DNA of 64,000 bases, taken from the NCBI RefSeq assembly GCF_037893015.1, contig NC_133660.1:288645078-288709077 (forward strand), in the 5' to 3' direction. Of this stretch, positions 37,004 to 48,959 are shown piece by piece. Position 1 is the stretch's first letter. Every line of letters begins with the position of its first letter. The stretch is from Macrotis lagotis (taxonomy: Eukaryota > Chordata > Mammalia > Peramelemorphia > Peramelidae). The translations under genes and the position numbers were made by a program. The notes below the pieces were generated by a model that searched no databases, was not told where the DNA came from, and was given only the letters and a program-made list of their open reading frames with translations.

Positions 37004-37981
37004 ATGGGCAATTGTAGCATCATCCTGGAATTCTTCCTTATGGAGTTTTCCAGCATCCAAGAGCTTCAGGTCTTACATACTAGCCTTTTTTTACTGATCT
37101 ATATTGCAACCTTGATGGGGAATCTCCTCACTTTCTCTGCCATTATCACAGACCCACACCTTCATTCTCCAATGTATTTTTTTCTAAGCAACTTATCCCT
37201 GTTGGATCTTGGCTGCATCTCTGTCACTGTTCCCAAATTCATTGTGAATTCCTTGACAGGGAATCAATCCATTTCTCTTCTTGGCTGTGCTGCTCAGATT
37301 TTCTTTTTTCTCTTCTTTGCAGCAACAGAATATGCTTTGCTTGTGGCTATGTCTTATGACCGCTATGTAGCTATCTGCCACCCCTTGCACTATGGGGCCA
37401 CTATGACTCCACTCCGCTGTCTTTGGATAACAGTTGGTTCTTGGGTCAGTGGGCTCATCTATTCAGCTCTGCACACAGGGAATTTGTTTCGTATGCCTTT
37501 CTCAGGATCCAATATCATCCATCAATTTTTTTGTGATATACCTCATGTCTTAAAGGTCTCAACTTCTGAGGTTCGTGATACTGAATCAATACTCCTTGTC
37601 TCCAGTACAACTTTATTTTTGTTCTGCTTTGGTTTTTTAACTATATCTTATACTTATATCTTCTCTGCTGTATTTAAAATGCCATCTGTGGAAGGACGCT
37701 ACAAAGCCTTGTCTACGTGTTCACCACAATTGATTATCCTCTTCTTATTCCTTCTTGGTGGCATAATCACAGCCTTTGGTCCTATATCAGACACTTCACC
37801 AGTTAAGAATCTTTTGATTTCAATGACTTATGTAATGCTGCCTCCCTTCATGAACCCTATCATTTATAGTCTGAGGAACATGAAAATCAAGGTTGCACTG
37901 GGTAGAATAATCAAAAGTATCTTTTTTCCCAAGACAGGGATGTCCATCATTGTAAAAATCAAAAAAGGAGAGAATGTATGA
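37004..37981 (+). CDS. Olfactory receptor, family 14-like (OR gene 2)
   Basis: Complete 325-residue odorant receptor with seven predicted helices, closely similar to OR genes 1 and 3. N-glycosylation site NCS at 3-5, GN at 39-40, LHSPMYFFLSNLSLLD at 53-68, C95, MSYDRYVAICHP at 116-127, C177, SY at 215-216, KALSTCSPQL at 234-243 and PPFMNPIIYSLRN at 280-292. The second extracellular-loop-2 cysteine found in gene 1 (C191) is Arg here. The frame could be extended upstream only by a GTG at 36968, which is not a plausible mammalian start; the ATG at 37004 aligns with the other copies. The C-terminal tail is slightly longer and Lys-rich. An AATAAA lies at 38048. It is the only plus-strand OR here. 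It looks intact. Confidence 0.94.
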   Translation: MGNCSIILEFFLMEFSSIQELQVLHTSLFLLIYIATLMGNLLTFSAIITDPHLHSPMYFFLSNLSLLDLGCISVTVPKFIVNSLTGNQSISLLGCAAQIFFFLFFAATEYALLVAMSYDRYVAICHPLHYGATMTPLRCLWITVGSWVSGLIYSALHTGNLFRMPFSGSNIIHQFFCDIPHVLKVSTSEVRDTESILLVSSTTLFLFCFGFLTISYTYIFSAVFKMPSVEGRYKALSTCSPQLIILFLFLLGGIITAFGPISDTSPVKNLLISMTYVMLPPFMNPIIYSLRNMKIKVALGRIIKSIFFPKTGMSIIVKIKKGENV

Positions 37982-39399
37982 ATGAGATAGTAAAACTCAA
38001 GGGAATACAGCAATGTACATTAAAATGAAGTTACTAGTTTGTCTACAAATAAAAGATGAAGCACCAGAGTACTGAACTTGGACAGTTGTTTTATTTCAAC
38101 AAGGGAATTATTCATTAAAAAATATTTGTTACTTAAATACATCTTAGGGGTAACCTATGTCTTGATATTTAAATTAATTTGACCATGTTACCTGACACAA
38201 TGGATTGAAATCAGTACACAATGAAATAATTATTTATTGTTTAACTGGGCAAAAAAACTTCATTGAATAATCATGAATGATGCAGAAAGATTCTCTTCCA
38301 AAATTTCTTCTTACTTAGATGTCTTTATAGGTACTCTTTTACGTAAGAGTAATGACTATACCAACATTACCTGTTTAAACTGTATATCTATAAAATGTAT
38401 ATCACAATTCAATTCATTTTTTCACCACATTCATCATTAGTCTTCCGTGATCCACCATCATTGAAAATATTCTTTTTTAATGCATTTATTAACACTTGAA
38501 TTTCAGTTTTTTCTTGTGCAGTAGAGATTGAGGATTTTTCAAAGGATCCTAAGTGAATGTATTTCTTCTAGACAAGCTGATGACCTTAGGGAATGAAGGG
38601 AGAAATTAGCAGTAGCAATAAGAACCTCAAGCCTTAAACATAATTTAAAGTTGGAGCTTCACTTTTATTATTTTTGAGCTCTGTATCAACTGAGTCCTTC
38701 AAAGAAACTCAATGGAATTATATGGCACATTTCTCTAGCTTTGGATGATCATTTTATAAATCATTTTCTTTTAAAACTTTTAACCTGTATTTCCCTATCT
38801 TACTTAGTCTGGAAGTACAATGCCAACTCCCAATAATGACCCAAGTGACTGCTCTCCTCATTCCCAAACTACTGTCAGTAAATTTAATTCAGTCTCATTG
38901 TAGCTCAGAGCTCCAAAGCCCTAGTAGTCACCAGCCTCAGCCTTCTCATAAGCATGCCAAAGGTCTTTGCCCCAACACAACCTGCTTGCTAGGATCTCTT
39001 ACCTCTGATTAAATAAACCACTTTTTTGTAGCTCTTTAACATAGCTATACTAAATAGTTGGATCTTAATGTTATTCTTGTGGCTTATTCACTTATGAAAC
39101 ATTAAATTCCTTGAGAACAAGTAGAACAGTTTCATTATATTTTTAACATTTTATCTTCTGTATTATTGAGAAGTGTGTTCAGATCAACATTTGTTAAGTG
39201 TCTGATATATTGGAAAAGTTTATTTGTTTAAAATTGGTTTCGTTGTGTTGGCATCTGCCCCAACATAGTTTGCTTTTTTTTTAAAGTTTGCATTTGTTTT
39301 CTTAAATAAAATATTAATTCATTGATTTGAAGATTGTTTTGTTTTATCTTTTAATTTTAGTTCCATTGTCTTAGCATGGTTGTAGCAATATCTATTTAT
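37982..39399. other. OR gene 2 downstream flank
   Basis: No gene. 38240-38300 and 38780-39060 match the inverted flanks of OR genes 3 and 1. 38990-39020 carries a tight attaaataaa polyadenylation-like motif after C-rich sequence, so 38780-39060 might be an old LTR captured by the unit, but this is unproven. Confidence 0.4.
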
Positions 39400-39959
39400 A
39401 ATCTGTACAAGGAACCTACTGAATGTTTGTTCAGTCTGAATCGGTGAGTCTATAAGGATACGGTTCAGATGACAACTTCTATATGACATAGTGGGTAGCT
39501 CTATCTAGGTCCAAGCTAATGGTTGACAGACTCAGCACAAGTTAATTCTAGACTCCAATTCAAACATAAAGTAGACTTTCTGCCTTTGAAGAAACTATTT
39601 GTCTTGGCCACTTGCCCTCAACTTTAACATAAAATGCATGAAATGGATAATAGCCAAAGTCTCTCCCAGTACTCATATAGTACAAATCCCTGGTTGTCTG
39701 GATTTTTTTTTCAATTCAACCCTCAGAATTTCAGGAATCATTGAATCTAGCCAGTTAATGTTTGCAGTCCAGTTTATCTCTCCCACAAAAAAGTTGTTAG
39801 GATTTTTTTTCATTTATAAGTCATTTATCTATTAATTTTTCCTGTATGTATGGCATTAAAAGCTTTTGAAGTGTTCCAACCAGGGTCTTAATAATCCAAA
39901 GATCATTATAAACAATCAAACCTGGTTTCTACCTTCCATTTCTAACTGATATTGCTGCT

Positions 39960-40850
39960 GTTTGATCCTGACATTTTGTTTCTCACCTAAGTCTTTTACA
40001 GGCTGCCTCAACATCAGGGTCTTTTCCAACGAGTCCCATCCTCTCATTACTCAAATTTTAACTTCACTATTTGGCTTTTCATTGAATAGACTGAAATCAT
40101 TTCTTTAAGTATTGACTGATTTGACCTCCTTACAGTCTAAGGGACTGTGAAGTCATCTCCAGCATCAAAATTCAAGGCTGACTCTCTGGTACTCGGTTTT
40201 CTTTATAGGGCAACTCTCACAACCATACATAAATACCAGAAAAACAGTTGCATTGTTTAAATGCCCATTTGAAGGCACGATGATGTCTTTCACTACACTA
40301 ATCAGATTTGTCATAGCTTTTCTTCCAAGGAGTAAGCATTTTTCAATATTATTGCTACAGTTATTTTTTGACTGGCTTTGAAATCAGGAATGTAAAATCT
40401 GCCACTACTTCCATTGTTTCTAGGTCTATTTGCCATGAAGTGATAGGAACAATTTCCAAAATGCCAAGTTTTGTGTTTTATTTTTTATGTGAAATTTCAA
40501 GTTAGCTTCAACACTTCTTTTTTACCCTCATCAGAGCTTCTTGATTCCTCTTCCTGACTTTCTACCTTCAGAATGGTATTTTCTATATCTCTGAGATTGT
40601 TGGTATTTCTCCACATAATCTGGATTCTAGCTTTTAATTCATCCATTTGGACATTTCTACTACGTAGAAGTTAAATAAATAGATTCATAAAACATGGCCT
40701 TGTAATATTCCAGTGACCACGGTGACAAAGAATATGATGGATCTTCTCCTAAAAATGCAACCTGAGCTGGATTATTACATGGTCTAAGAGCAAAGTTATT
40801 TCTCCTTTTTTCCTCTCTAAAGGTTCTGATCCAGATCAGTCCCATGAGCA
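39960..40850 (-). mobile_element. RTE/BovB-type LINE fragment, antisense
   Basis: The run 'gatttgacctccttacagtc', 'ccaactctcac'-like 'caactctcacaaccatacat', 'cttccaaggagtaagc', 'atttgccatgaagtgatagg' and 'gaagttaaataaat' follows, in order, the antisense of the RT part of BovB/RTE LINEs as I remember it. No open frame survives. RTE elements supply the tails of several marsupial SINEs, including those called here. Confidence 0.7.
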
Positions 40851-40859
40851 AGATGAATT

Positions 40860-42053
40860 ACTCACAGTGCATAGGTTAAAAGTTCATTCTAACTATACAT
40901 AATCTAAAGAAAATCTTAGAAAGAGATTTTTGTTGCTCTTTAACACTTTCTTAAAGTTTTTTTTTTTTCAAAACCATCATACCAATGGTTAATGTTCATT
41001 TTAAAAACTAAGAAATTTATAATTGAACATGAGAAATGACTATTCCATGGTGACAGGACAAGCAAACACACAAATTGGAAATTTGAAATAAAGCCTCCAT
41101 ATTCTGAGCCCATAATAATTTTACTATATCACATAACTTTTCATAAAAAATGGAGTTTGCCATTTCAGAAGAAGATGTGGTTATTAAATCTGAAAGCAGA
41201 TCATGAAACAGTTTGTAGAGGAAATAACATTTCATCTAGATCTTGAAGAATGCTTATGATTCATAAATGAATAGCAGAGTAAGAATATTATCTTCCAATA
41301 ATGGAAAGCAAAGGTAAATGATTCAGGGAAATGTAAATAATCTAACATAGACGGAACCTTGGTTTTATGTTTGGGAAGCAGATTACAAAGTACATAGAAG
41401 TAAAATTGGTAAGCATCTTCAATGACAGAAGATGAGTTTTGTCTTTTTATGATATGCAATTGAATGTGATCATCATCATTACCATGCTATATATAAAATT
41501 ACTTCTGGGAGAATATGGGATTGAGTACAAAAAGAAAATAGGAATTGGGTTATTTAATTACTCTAAGCATCACTTCATGATGGATTGGGCAAGGTGTTTG
41601 AGACTGGGAAGTGGTTAGAGGTGAGAGATTAAGCAGAAATCTTTTCTGTGTTTTCAGAAGTCATATGGGTCCTACTCAATGATTAAGGATAAATGGAAGT
41701 GCTTATATTATGTGTCCTGGAAGAAAAGTCTACATTCATTCTGAAGGAAATCAGTTGATATACTTGGTATATCAAAAGACAGAATAATTCAGGTCATTCA
41801 ACTTCACAAAGCTTCAATGTATGAGAAAGAAAAGAAAATGAAAATTGAAACATTTAGTACTTTCAAGAATTGATGGTCTAATAGAAACACATGGCATGAC
41901 AGTGCCATGAGTTTGGTCCTATATAAGTTACTTAAATAAAATGTTAAGAAAAAAATAATTTCAAGAGGAAGAGTATACCAGTACCAAAGGGATAGAATCA
42001 CTTGTGATATGATAAAATAACTTGTGATGAGTTGGACTTGGAAGCAACCTAAG
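40860..42053. repeat. Old interspersed repeats, no gene
   Basis: 41210-41430 resembles a mammal-wide old repeat also visible at 1600-1900, 43220-43480 and 53750-54060 ('gaagaatgct...agcagagtaag', 'tctaacatagacgg'). 41870-42000 resembles the reverse complement of 29900-30040. The family was not named. Confidence 0.35.
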
Positions 42054-42105
42054 ATATATATATATATATATGTATGTATACATATATATATATATATATA
42101 TATGT

Positions 42106-42173
<68 letters not shown>
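42054..42173 (+). repeat. (TA)n/(TG)n compound microsatellite
   Basis: TA runs broken by GTATGTATAC motifs, then a pure TG run. Spurious open frames rich in Tyr, Ile and Thr cross it. Confidence 0.95.
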
Positions 42174-42176
<3 letters not shown>

Positions 42177-42279
42177 GCAAAGATGAGGAGAGAGCAAGCA
42201 TAAGGAGTATCAGAATTACTTTGAGAAAATGAATCAAAATAAGAGATGTGATTTCCCTTAAAAGAATAACTACTAGACC

Positions 42280-42434
42280 TATTTGTTTTTTAGTTTTTTG
42301 CAAGGCAATGGGGTTAAGTGGCTTGCCCAAGGTCACACAGCTAGGGAATTATTATGTGTCTGAGAATGGATTTGCACTCAGCTACTCCTGACTCCAGGGC
42401 TGGTGCTTTATCCACTGTGCCACCTAGCCACCCC
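42280..42434 (-). mobile_element. tRNA-derived marsupial SINE
   Basis: Antisense copy from 'ttttttgcaaggcaatgggg' to 'cacctagccaccccc'. A 10-bp target duplication with one mismatch (ctactagacc at 42270-42279, ctagtagacc at 42435-42444) flanks it. Confidence 0.9.
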
Positions 42435-42444
42435 CTAGTAGACC

Positions 42445-43204
42445 ATTTTAAGTGGAATGGATGATGATGCAAAAGATATCTCATCATTTGATTCTGCCTG
42501 AAGGAGAGGTTTTTCCTCATTCCCTTAATGCACTCTCTGTCAAGTATCAACTCTTGCTTTCCCTGGATTCCATAAAGATTCAACACAAAGTCATCCTTCT
42601 CCAATAAGTCCTTACCAATCCTGTCCCCCCTTCATCACAAGCAATTATTAGTGACTGTCCTCTAAGAAAATTTGCCATTTATTTGCATATACCTGATAGG
42701 AGTCAGGAATTTGCATATCATCTTTTTCATTAGAATGTTACCTCATGGAGTTCTCTGATTAAATTAATTTGAATTGTATTGCTTTATTTATCAAGGGAAT
42801 TAACATGAAATCAGAGTACAAAGGAAGGTAAGAGATATGATATGGTGGTCTATTAAAACTGGAATGAAGAAGTTTTGTTTTATTCTAAGGACAGGATGAA
42901 ATATTAAAGATTTTTCAGTGGAGGAATGAAATGCTCATGTCTTGGTTTTTCAATGCCTGAGTTTAGCAGCCATATAGCTGTTGGATAAAATAATAAGGAG
43001 ATAATCATTCTAATGAACACTCTCCATTTCAAATCTACATTTTGTATCTTTGTGAGAGAACTCAGTGTGAATGAGGGGAGGATAATGAAAATAATCCTGG
43101 CATTATTAATTTTATTACTAATAAAATAAAAGTTATTAAGTACATGCTATGGACCAGGAGTTAACATTGCATTGGTAGAAGGAAACATCTTCAAAAGAGT
43201 AGTA
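42445..43204. other. No gene; old repeat material
   Basis: 42850-42985 resembles part of an old mammalian interspersed repeat ('gttttattctaaggacagg', 'gtggaggaatgaaatgctca'). The rest is unassigned. Confidence 0.35.
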
Positions 43205-43599
43205 ATAGAAGTTCATATAAAGAAGTTTTTAAAAAAAATTCATATATAGGAAAGCACTAATAGCACATCAGAATAAGCTTTGTATAGGAGATGGAAGTGA
43301 AGGAGAACTCGGAAGGCAGCTAGGAGATTCAAGAGGCCTGAAGGAGAGAGGAAATTGCTGTTGTTGAAGGCAAACTATGAAAAGGTCAAGGTGAGAAATG
43401 AAATATCAGGGCCAAACAGCAGCAAGATCAGTATGAACGGAACACTGATTGAGTATAATGATCCTGAACTGGTAAGATGAAGACTGAACCATTTGAAAAG
43501 CTTTTAATGGCATACATACATAAAGATATTACTGACTGAAAGAATTTTTTAAAAATATAGTAGAAATATTTTTACACAGATCTTTAATGTGGGGAAGGT

Positions 43600-44420
43600 A
43601 AGAAAAACTTTAATCTGTAAATATTTTTAAGAATATTGTATTTATTTGTTTTTCAAGTATATGCAATTGCAGTTTTTATTAATCTTTACTTTCAATATTT
43701 TGAGTTTTGCAATTTTTCTACCTTTCTCCCTTCTCCTGCTTCCCCTGACAGAAGACAATCTGATATAAGCTCTACATCTGTAACCATGGAAAACACAAAT
43801 AGATAATGATCATGTTGTGAGAGAACAGATTGAAATGGAAGAAAGAAAACATTAGAGAGGGAAAAAAATGGCATGGAAACTAAGACACATTTTAAAAATT
43901 AAAGATAATAAACTTTGCTCTTCATTGAAACACTACAGTTCCTGCTCTGGCTATGGGTGATTTTTTCCATCACTAATCTTTTAAAATTGTTTTTGATTAC
44001 TGTGCTGTTGAAATTAACAAGTTTGTCATAGTTAATCATCACTCCCATGCTGTTTTGGGGGTGTATAATATTTTTCTGGTTCTGTTCATTCACTTTGTAT
44101 CATCTCATGTTAGTCCTTCCAGGCTTTTGTGAAGTCCTGTTCCTCATTATTTCTTAAGTGTTCCATCCTATTCAAATACCACAATTTGATCAGTCATTCC
44201 CCAGTTGATGTGAATAGTCTCAATTTCCAATTCTTTACCATTACAAAAAGTGCTGCTATGAATATTTTTGTACATTTGGGATTTTTAGCCTTTTTCATTA
44301 TCTCTTCAGTATACAAACTCAATAGTGGTATTGCTGGGCCAAAGGTATATACACCTCTTTATTGACCTTTGAGCGTAATTTCAATTGCTCTTCAGAAAGG
44401 TTGAATCATTGGAACTGTAA
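43600..44420 (-). mobile_element. L1 3' end, antisense
   Basis: Antisense ORF2 end and 3' UTR: 'agacaatctgatataagctc', 'gtgtataatatttttctggt', 'attccccagttgatgtgaat' and 'ggtattgctgggccaaagg', in the same order as at 18100-18740. Absent from unit A at the matching point. Confidence 0.75.
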
Positions 44421-44435
44421 ACATTAACTGTGTCA

Positions 44436-44860
44436 ACTCAATGCCTCCTGACATACTGAGGATTGAATTGAAAAAAAAAAGACTTTTAGGGAATTGAAGT
44501 TTGTGAGTTCTGAGAGGGAAAGTTGAAGGCAAGTGATCAAGACAGAGAATTTCTTCAAAGGCAGAAAATCTACTTGTAGCAGCAATGGAGACCAAAACCA
44601 ACCATTCAGTTGAATCTAAATAGAGCTATTTACTATATCATGTAGCAGGTATCATCTGAAAAGTATCCTAATAGTCTCAGTGACAACGACAAAGCAACAT
44701 TCAGTAGGTATTTCATATGGATGAGGAATTGTGCTAAGATCAGGGGACTACAAACGTAGGATAAAGGAATATCATCTTCAACTAAATGAAGCAATATTTT
44801 AATTAGGAAAACAGCATGCAGACTTTTAAATACAAGCAAGTTGCATTACTGCAGAACATA
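44436..44860 (-). repeat. Shared 3'-flank segment 'R', copy in unit C
   Basis: Reverse complement of the 39400-39840 copy and collinear with 2010-2480 in unit A. The word 'tttcttcaaaggcagaaaa' and its neighbours are shared. Confidence 0.6.
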
Positions 44861-45539
44861 ATAAAACATAATCAAATTAAAAAAGAAAGAAAAACCTAAT
44901 TTTACAAACATGTCTCTCTTCTTGCCTTGAAACACCCCCCCCCCCATTATAACAGGCACTTCTGAATATTAGGGAAAATATAGTGTTGAGATATTATAAT
45001 TTTCTCTCAACTAATTTAATGTTTCATAAGTGCATAAGATACATAGAAAGCCAAAATTAAGATCCAATACTACAGGATAATTGTATGAAAGAAGAATAAA
45101 TAAAACATTTTATTTAATATAAGGAGAAATATCTTGCAGACAGGATGTGTTAGAGAAAGGCCCTTTGACTTGCTAATAAGAAGACTGAGGTTGCTGGCTT
45201 GGGTTTGGGAACTCAATGGGTTTCAATGCGACCTCAGTCAATTAAGTCAAATCTAGAACCTTAGGAAAGGTGTGGGGAGACTAAGATTTTGTGGAAAGGC
45301 AAACTGACCCAAATTAGAAATCAAGAAGCTCTAATCTTCTGTGAATCATCACTTGGGTCATGCCTTTGTGAATATATTGCATTTCTAGCCTTGGTAACAT
45401 GGGGAGACCCAGATAAAAATTAAAAAAACAAATTGAAACCATCATAAAAAAGAAGTGAAACATGATTCAAAAGATAAGATAAAGTCTCTTCCCTTTAATA
45501 ATCTTGCTTATAATTATTTTTATTTAATTTTATTCATTT

Positions 45540-46547
45540 TCTTAATGATTCCAAATTTTTTTTCCAGTTATATGCAAGATACTATTCAATGCTGATCCCT
45601 TTTCAAGCTTTTGAGTTCCACATTTCTCTAGCACCCTTACTTCTCACCTTCTACTCACAGTAGCCAACAATCTGATATATATTGTATATATAAAATCATC
45701 TTGAATATATTTAACATGTTAGTCAAAGAAGAATTATAACTAAGTGGAATAATACAAGCAAGGAAAGCAAATGAAAACATTATAGAAAAAATAAACTTAG
45801 TATGCTATACTTTTCATTTATAACCCATAGTTTTTTTTTTTAATTTTCCTTAATAGTTCTTTCAGCATTGTCCTGGATTATTAAACTGCTGAGAGGAGTT
45901 GCATGCATCACTGGTGATCATCTCAAAATTTTGCTGATAATTTTTTTTTATTTTATAGTTTTACATGAAAAAAAACAAGTTTTAGCATTCACTTCCAAAA
46001 TCTAGAAGTTGAAATTCTCTCCTTTTCTCTACCACGCCCCCCCTGGGAGAAAAAGTTAATTAATAAATATTAAAAATGTGTAATCATGAAAAAATATTAA
46101 TACAATAGTGATGGTATTAAAGTAAAAATACTTCTTCCAAAAAAAAGAAGAAATTTCAAGAAAACTATTGTAAAAAAGTATGCTTCAATCTATATTCAGC
46201 CATCACTCTGACTTTAGGATGGATGATAATCTTTATCATAAGTTTTTCAGAGATCTCATTTCTCATTGCTTCTTCTCATTTAAATTTTTTACTGAAAACA
46301 CCCTGCTCATCATTTCACATAACAGAACAGCATTTCACCTCAAACCTATAATACAATTTTGTTCAGCTATTCTCCAACAAGTGGTCTTTCCCTCAGTCTC
46401 CAGTTCTCATCACCAGAAGAGAGTTGCTATAAATATCCCTATAAATGTGGGTTCTTTTCTTACTGTATTTCATTTCTTCTGGAATATACACCTAGTAGTG
46501 GCATTGCTTCAAAGGGTGGGCATGGTTTTACAGCCTGTTTTAAATGC
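45540..46547 (-). mobile_element. L1 3' UTR and ORF2 end, antisense
   Basis: 'cttttgagttccacatttct', 'tccaacaagtggtctttccc', 'gagttgctataaatatccct' and 'tagtggcattgcttcaaagg' correspond to antisense L1 3' sequence. Two overlapping 3' UTR-like stretches (45540-45800 and 45950-46110) suggest more than one fragment. Confidence 0.6.
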
Positions 46548-47160
46548 CTGGAATACTTAGACCAGAGTGATTAAAATGGTTTCTTATTAAGATATCTTAA
46601 CAAAATGGCACACCTCTCTCAAGGTAGGAGGGGAGGTGAGGAATCCTAGAAATGGAAAGTCTTTTATGCAGTTTGAAAGACTTTGTTCCTGCTCCTTCAT
46701 GTAAATCACAGGCTGGGGTCACAATCTAATTGATACATTAGTCCCCATACATTTCACCCACTCTGCTTATTATACTAATGAGCAAGAACAGCTATTTCCT
46801 TGTGCAAAGGAGAAGGTCAAGACCCTACGTTAATTTAAAATAGGTGGGTTGGGGCCGCTGGTGGCACAGTGGATAAAGCACCAGCCCTGGAGTCAGGAGT
46901 ACCTGGGTTCAAATCAGGTCTCAGACAGTAAAATAATTACCTAGCTGTGTGGCCTTGGGCAGGCCACTTAACCCCATTTGCCTTGCAAAATCTTAAAAAA
47001 AAAATAGGTGGGGTGGACCTGGTCTAATCTCAGTATTTGATCAGATTGAGGCTCCTTCTCCATAGGCAATGATATAGTCAGAGCCCAGTCTTTGTAATGT
47101 AAATTAACAATACTCCCTTCACTTTCTTGTGGAATCCAAACACCCACATATTCTTCACAT
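46548..47160 (-). mobile_element. LTR-like block (fossil, tentative), holding a SINE
   Basis: Read on the minus strand it has a cataaaag TATA-like motif near 46675 and a downstream T/A-rich end, and it sits within L1 sequence. No coding part is present. A SINE at 46849-47000 interrupts it. The family and exact ends are uncertain. Confidence 0.35.
46849..47000 (+). mobile_element. tRNA-derived marsupial SINE
   Basis: Sense copy with 'gcaccagccctggagtcagg' and 'gtgtggccttgggcaggcca'. A 12-bp target duplication aaaataggtggg lies at 46837-46848 and 47001-47012. Confidence 0.92.
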
Positions 47161-47445
47161 AGTCTTTTGGTCAAGATGACAGAGTAAAGGCAAGCAATCT
47201 TCCAAGTTCTCCTCCAAACCATTCTAAAGACCTTTAAATAATACACTGTAACCAAATTTTAGGATGGCAAAAACCTACACAAAGACTGAGTGAAACAATT
47301 TTCAAGCCCTACACAACTTGGAAGATCCATGGGTTAGAAAGGACCACAGAGCAGCCTGGGCCTTGTCAGAGCAAACCAGACCCAACAATCCAAGAATTGA
47401 TCATGTGTCTCCTGGGTCAGTAGCAGCCATGAACATAACATGTTG
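47161..47445 (+). mobile_element. L1 5' UTR fragment, sense
   Basis: 'tggtcaagatgacagagtaa' followed by 'ggcaagcaatcttccaagtt' and 'caatccaagaattgatcatg' resembles the 5' UTR/ORF1 start of a marsupial L1. It abuts antisense L1 3' sequence. Confidence 0.5.
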
Positions 47446-48180
47446 AGCTCTTCATTCAGAACCCATAATTTTTTTCTCTATAAGTGGATGCCATTTTCCT
47501 TAATAGGTCTTTCAGGTTTGTGCTTGATTACTGAAGTACTGAGAAGAGTTGCATTCATCATAATTTACAATTTTCTAAGGTTGCTATTAATTTGTACAAT
47601 ATTCTGCTGGTTCTGCTCATTTTACTCAGGATCACTCAAGATATAAGCATTTCCATGGTTTTTTGAAATATGTACATTCATGATTTATTGTAGAACAATA
47701 ATATTCCATGATGTGCAAATGCTATAGCTTTTTTGGCCATTTCCCAATTGCTGGACATTTGTGCAATTTCCCATTCTTTGTGACTACCAAAAACAAACTA
47801 CTATACGTATTTTTGTACATATGAGTTTTTTTCCATTTTTTATGATCTTTTTGGGATATCAGTTGAGCCGTGGTATTGTTGGATGATAAGTTTGAACAAA
47901 GTTTGAAATTGTTCTCCAGAATGGTTGGTTCTGTTCATGACTTCACAAATAGAGCTTTAATGTCCCAGTTTTCCCATATCCTCTCCAATATTGGCCATTT
48001 TACTTTTTTGTCATTTTAATTAATGATATGTGGGATGTGGTAACTCAGAGTTGTTTTCATTTGCTTTTTTCTAATTGATAATGATTTGGAGCATTTTTTT
48101 CATATGAATATAGATAGCTTTAAATTTCTTCATCTGGAAATTTATCATTAATTATTTATCAATTAGAGAATGACATCATC
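47446..48180 (-). mobile_element. L1 3' end, antisense
   Basis: 'ttctgctggttctgctcatt', 'ccatttcccaattgctggac', 'gtggtattgttggatgat' and 'aattgataatgatttggagc' match the antisense of the ORF2 C-terminus and 3' UTR. Confidence 0.7.
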
Positions 48181-48489
48181 TTATAAATTTATTATTTACA
48201 AATTTTCAATTAGAGAATATATTATCTTATAAATTCTAATATTTTCTACATTTGTTTTATTTTATTCCATTTAACAATCTTGAATATAATTATAACTCTT
48301 CTCTTTGTTTTCCCCAAATCAAGAATCTAAATTCCCCAAATGATGACTGTTCAAAAATCATGACATTCCATGTGAAAAAAGTTTTAAAATTATACATGGA
48401 GAACACATTCTGGTATGCTTAATTTAAATAGTCAAACTCTAGACATAATTAGCTCAAAGCAAAAACAAATCCTCCTTTCATTTAATTTT

Positions 48490-48644
48490 TTTTATTTTTT
48501 AAGGTTTTTGCAAGGCAATGGGGTTCAGTGGCCTGCCCAAGGCCACAAAGCTAGGTAATTATTAAATGTCTGAGACCAGATTTGAACCCAGGTACTCTTG
48601 ACTCCAGGGCTGGTGCTTTATCCACTGCGCCACCTAGCCACCCC
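48490..48644 (-). mobile_element. tRNA-derived marsupial SINE
   Basis: Antisense copy with a perfect 15-bp target duplication ctttcatttaatttt at 48475-48489 and 48645-48659. The matching point of unit A (about 4490-4515) has no SINE. Confidence 0.93.
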
Positions 48645-48797
48645 CTTTCATTTAATTTTGAGGTACACTGTCCAACCATCAGTGGGGGAAACAGACACAC
48701 ACAGAATATAATAGAAAAGTCATGGCTATTCTGGAAAACATTTGATCTTGGTCACCCACTTCTCAGGCAGATCAGAATTCTTTTCACCTTTACTTTT

Positions 48798-48945
48798 TTT
48801 TTTTTTACTTTTTTATTTTTTAGGTTTTTGCAAGGCAAATGGGGTTAAGTGGCTTGCCCAAGGCCACACAGCGAGGTAATTATTAAGTGTAAGTGTCTGA
48901 GACTGGTCCAAGGCCGGTACTTTATCCACTGCCACCTAGCCCCCC
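48798..48945 (-). mobile_element. tRNA-derived marsupial SINE
   Basis: Antisense copy with a perfect 14-bp target duplication tcacctttactttt at 48784-48797 and 48946-48959. It has a short internal repeat (taagtgtaagtgtctg). Confidence 0.92.
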
Positions 48946-48959
48946 TCACCTTTACTTTT

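Larger units (their letters stand above)
35440..39840 (+). repeat. OR-containing duplicated unit B, inverted relative to A and C
   Basis: Carries OR gene 2. Its left arm (35490-35760, 36190-36560) matches the reverse complement of the DNA right of OR gene 1 (9050-9330, 8200-8750). Its right arm (38240-38300, 38780-39060, 39400-39840) matches the reverse complement of unit C (49860-49930, 45115-45420, 44436-44790). It is shorter than A and C because it lacks their L1 and SINE insertions. Confidence 0.7.
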
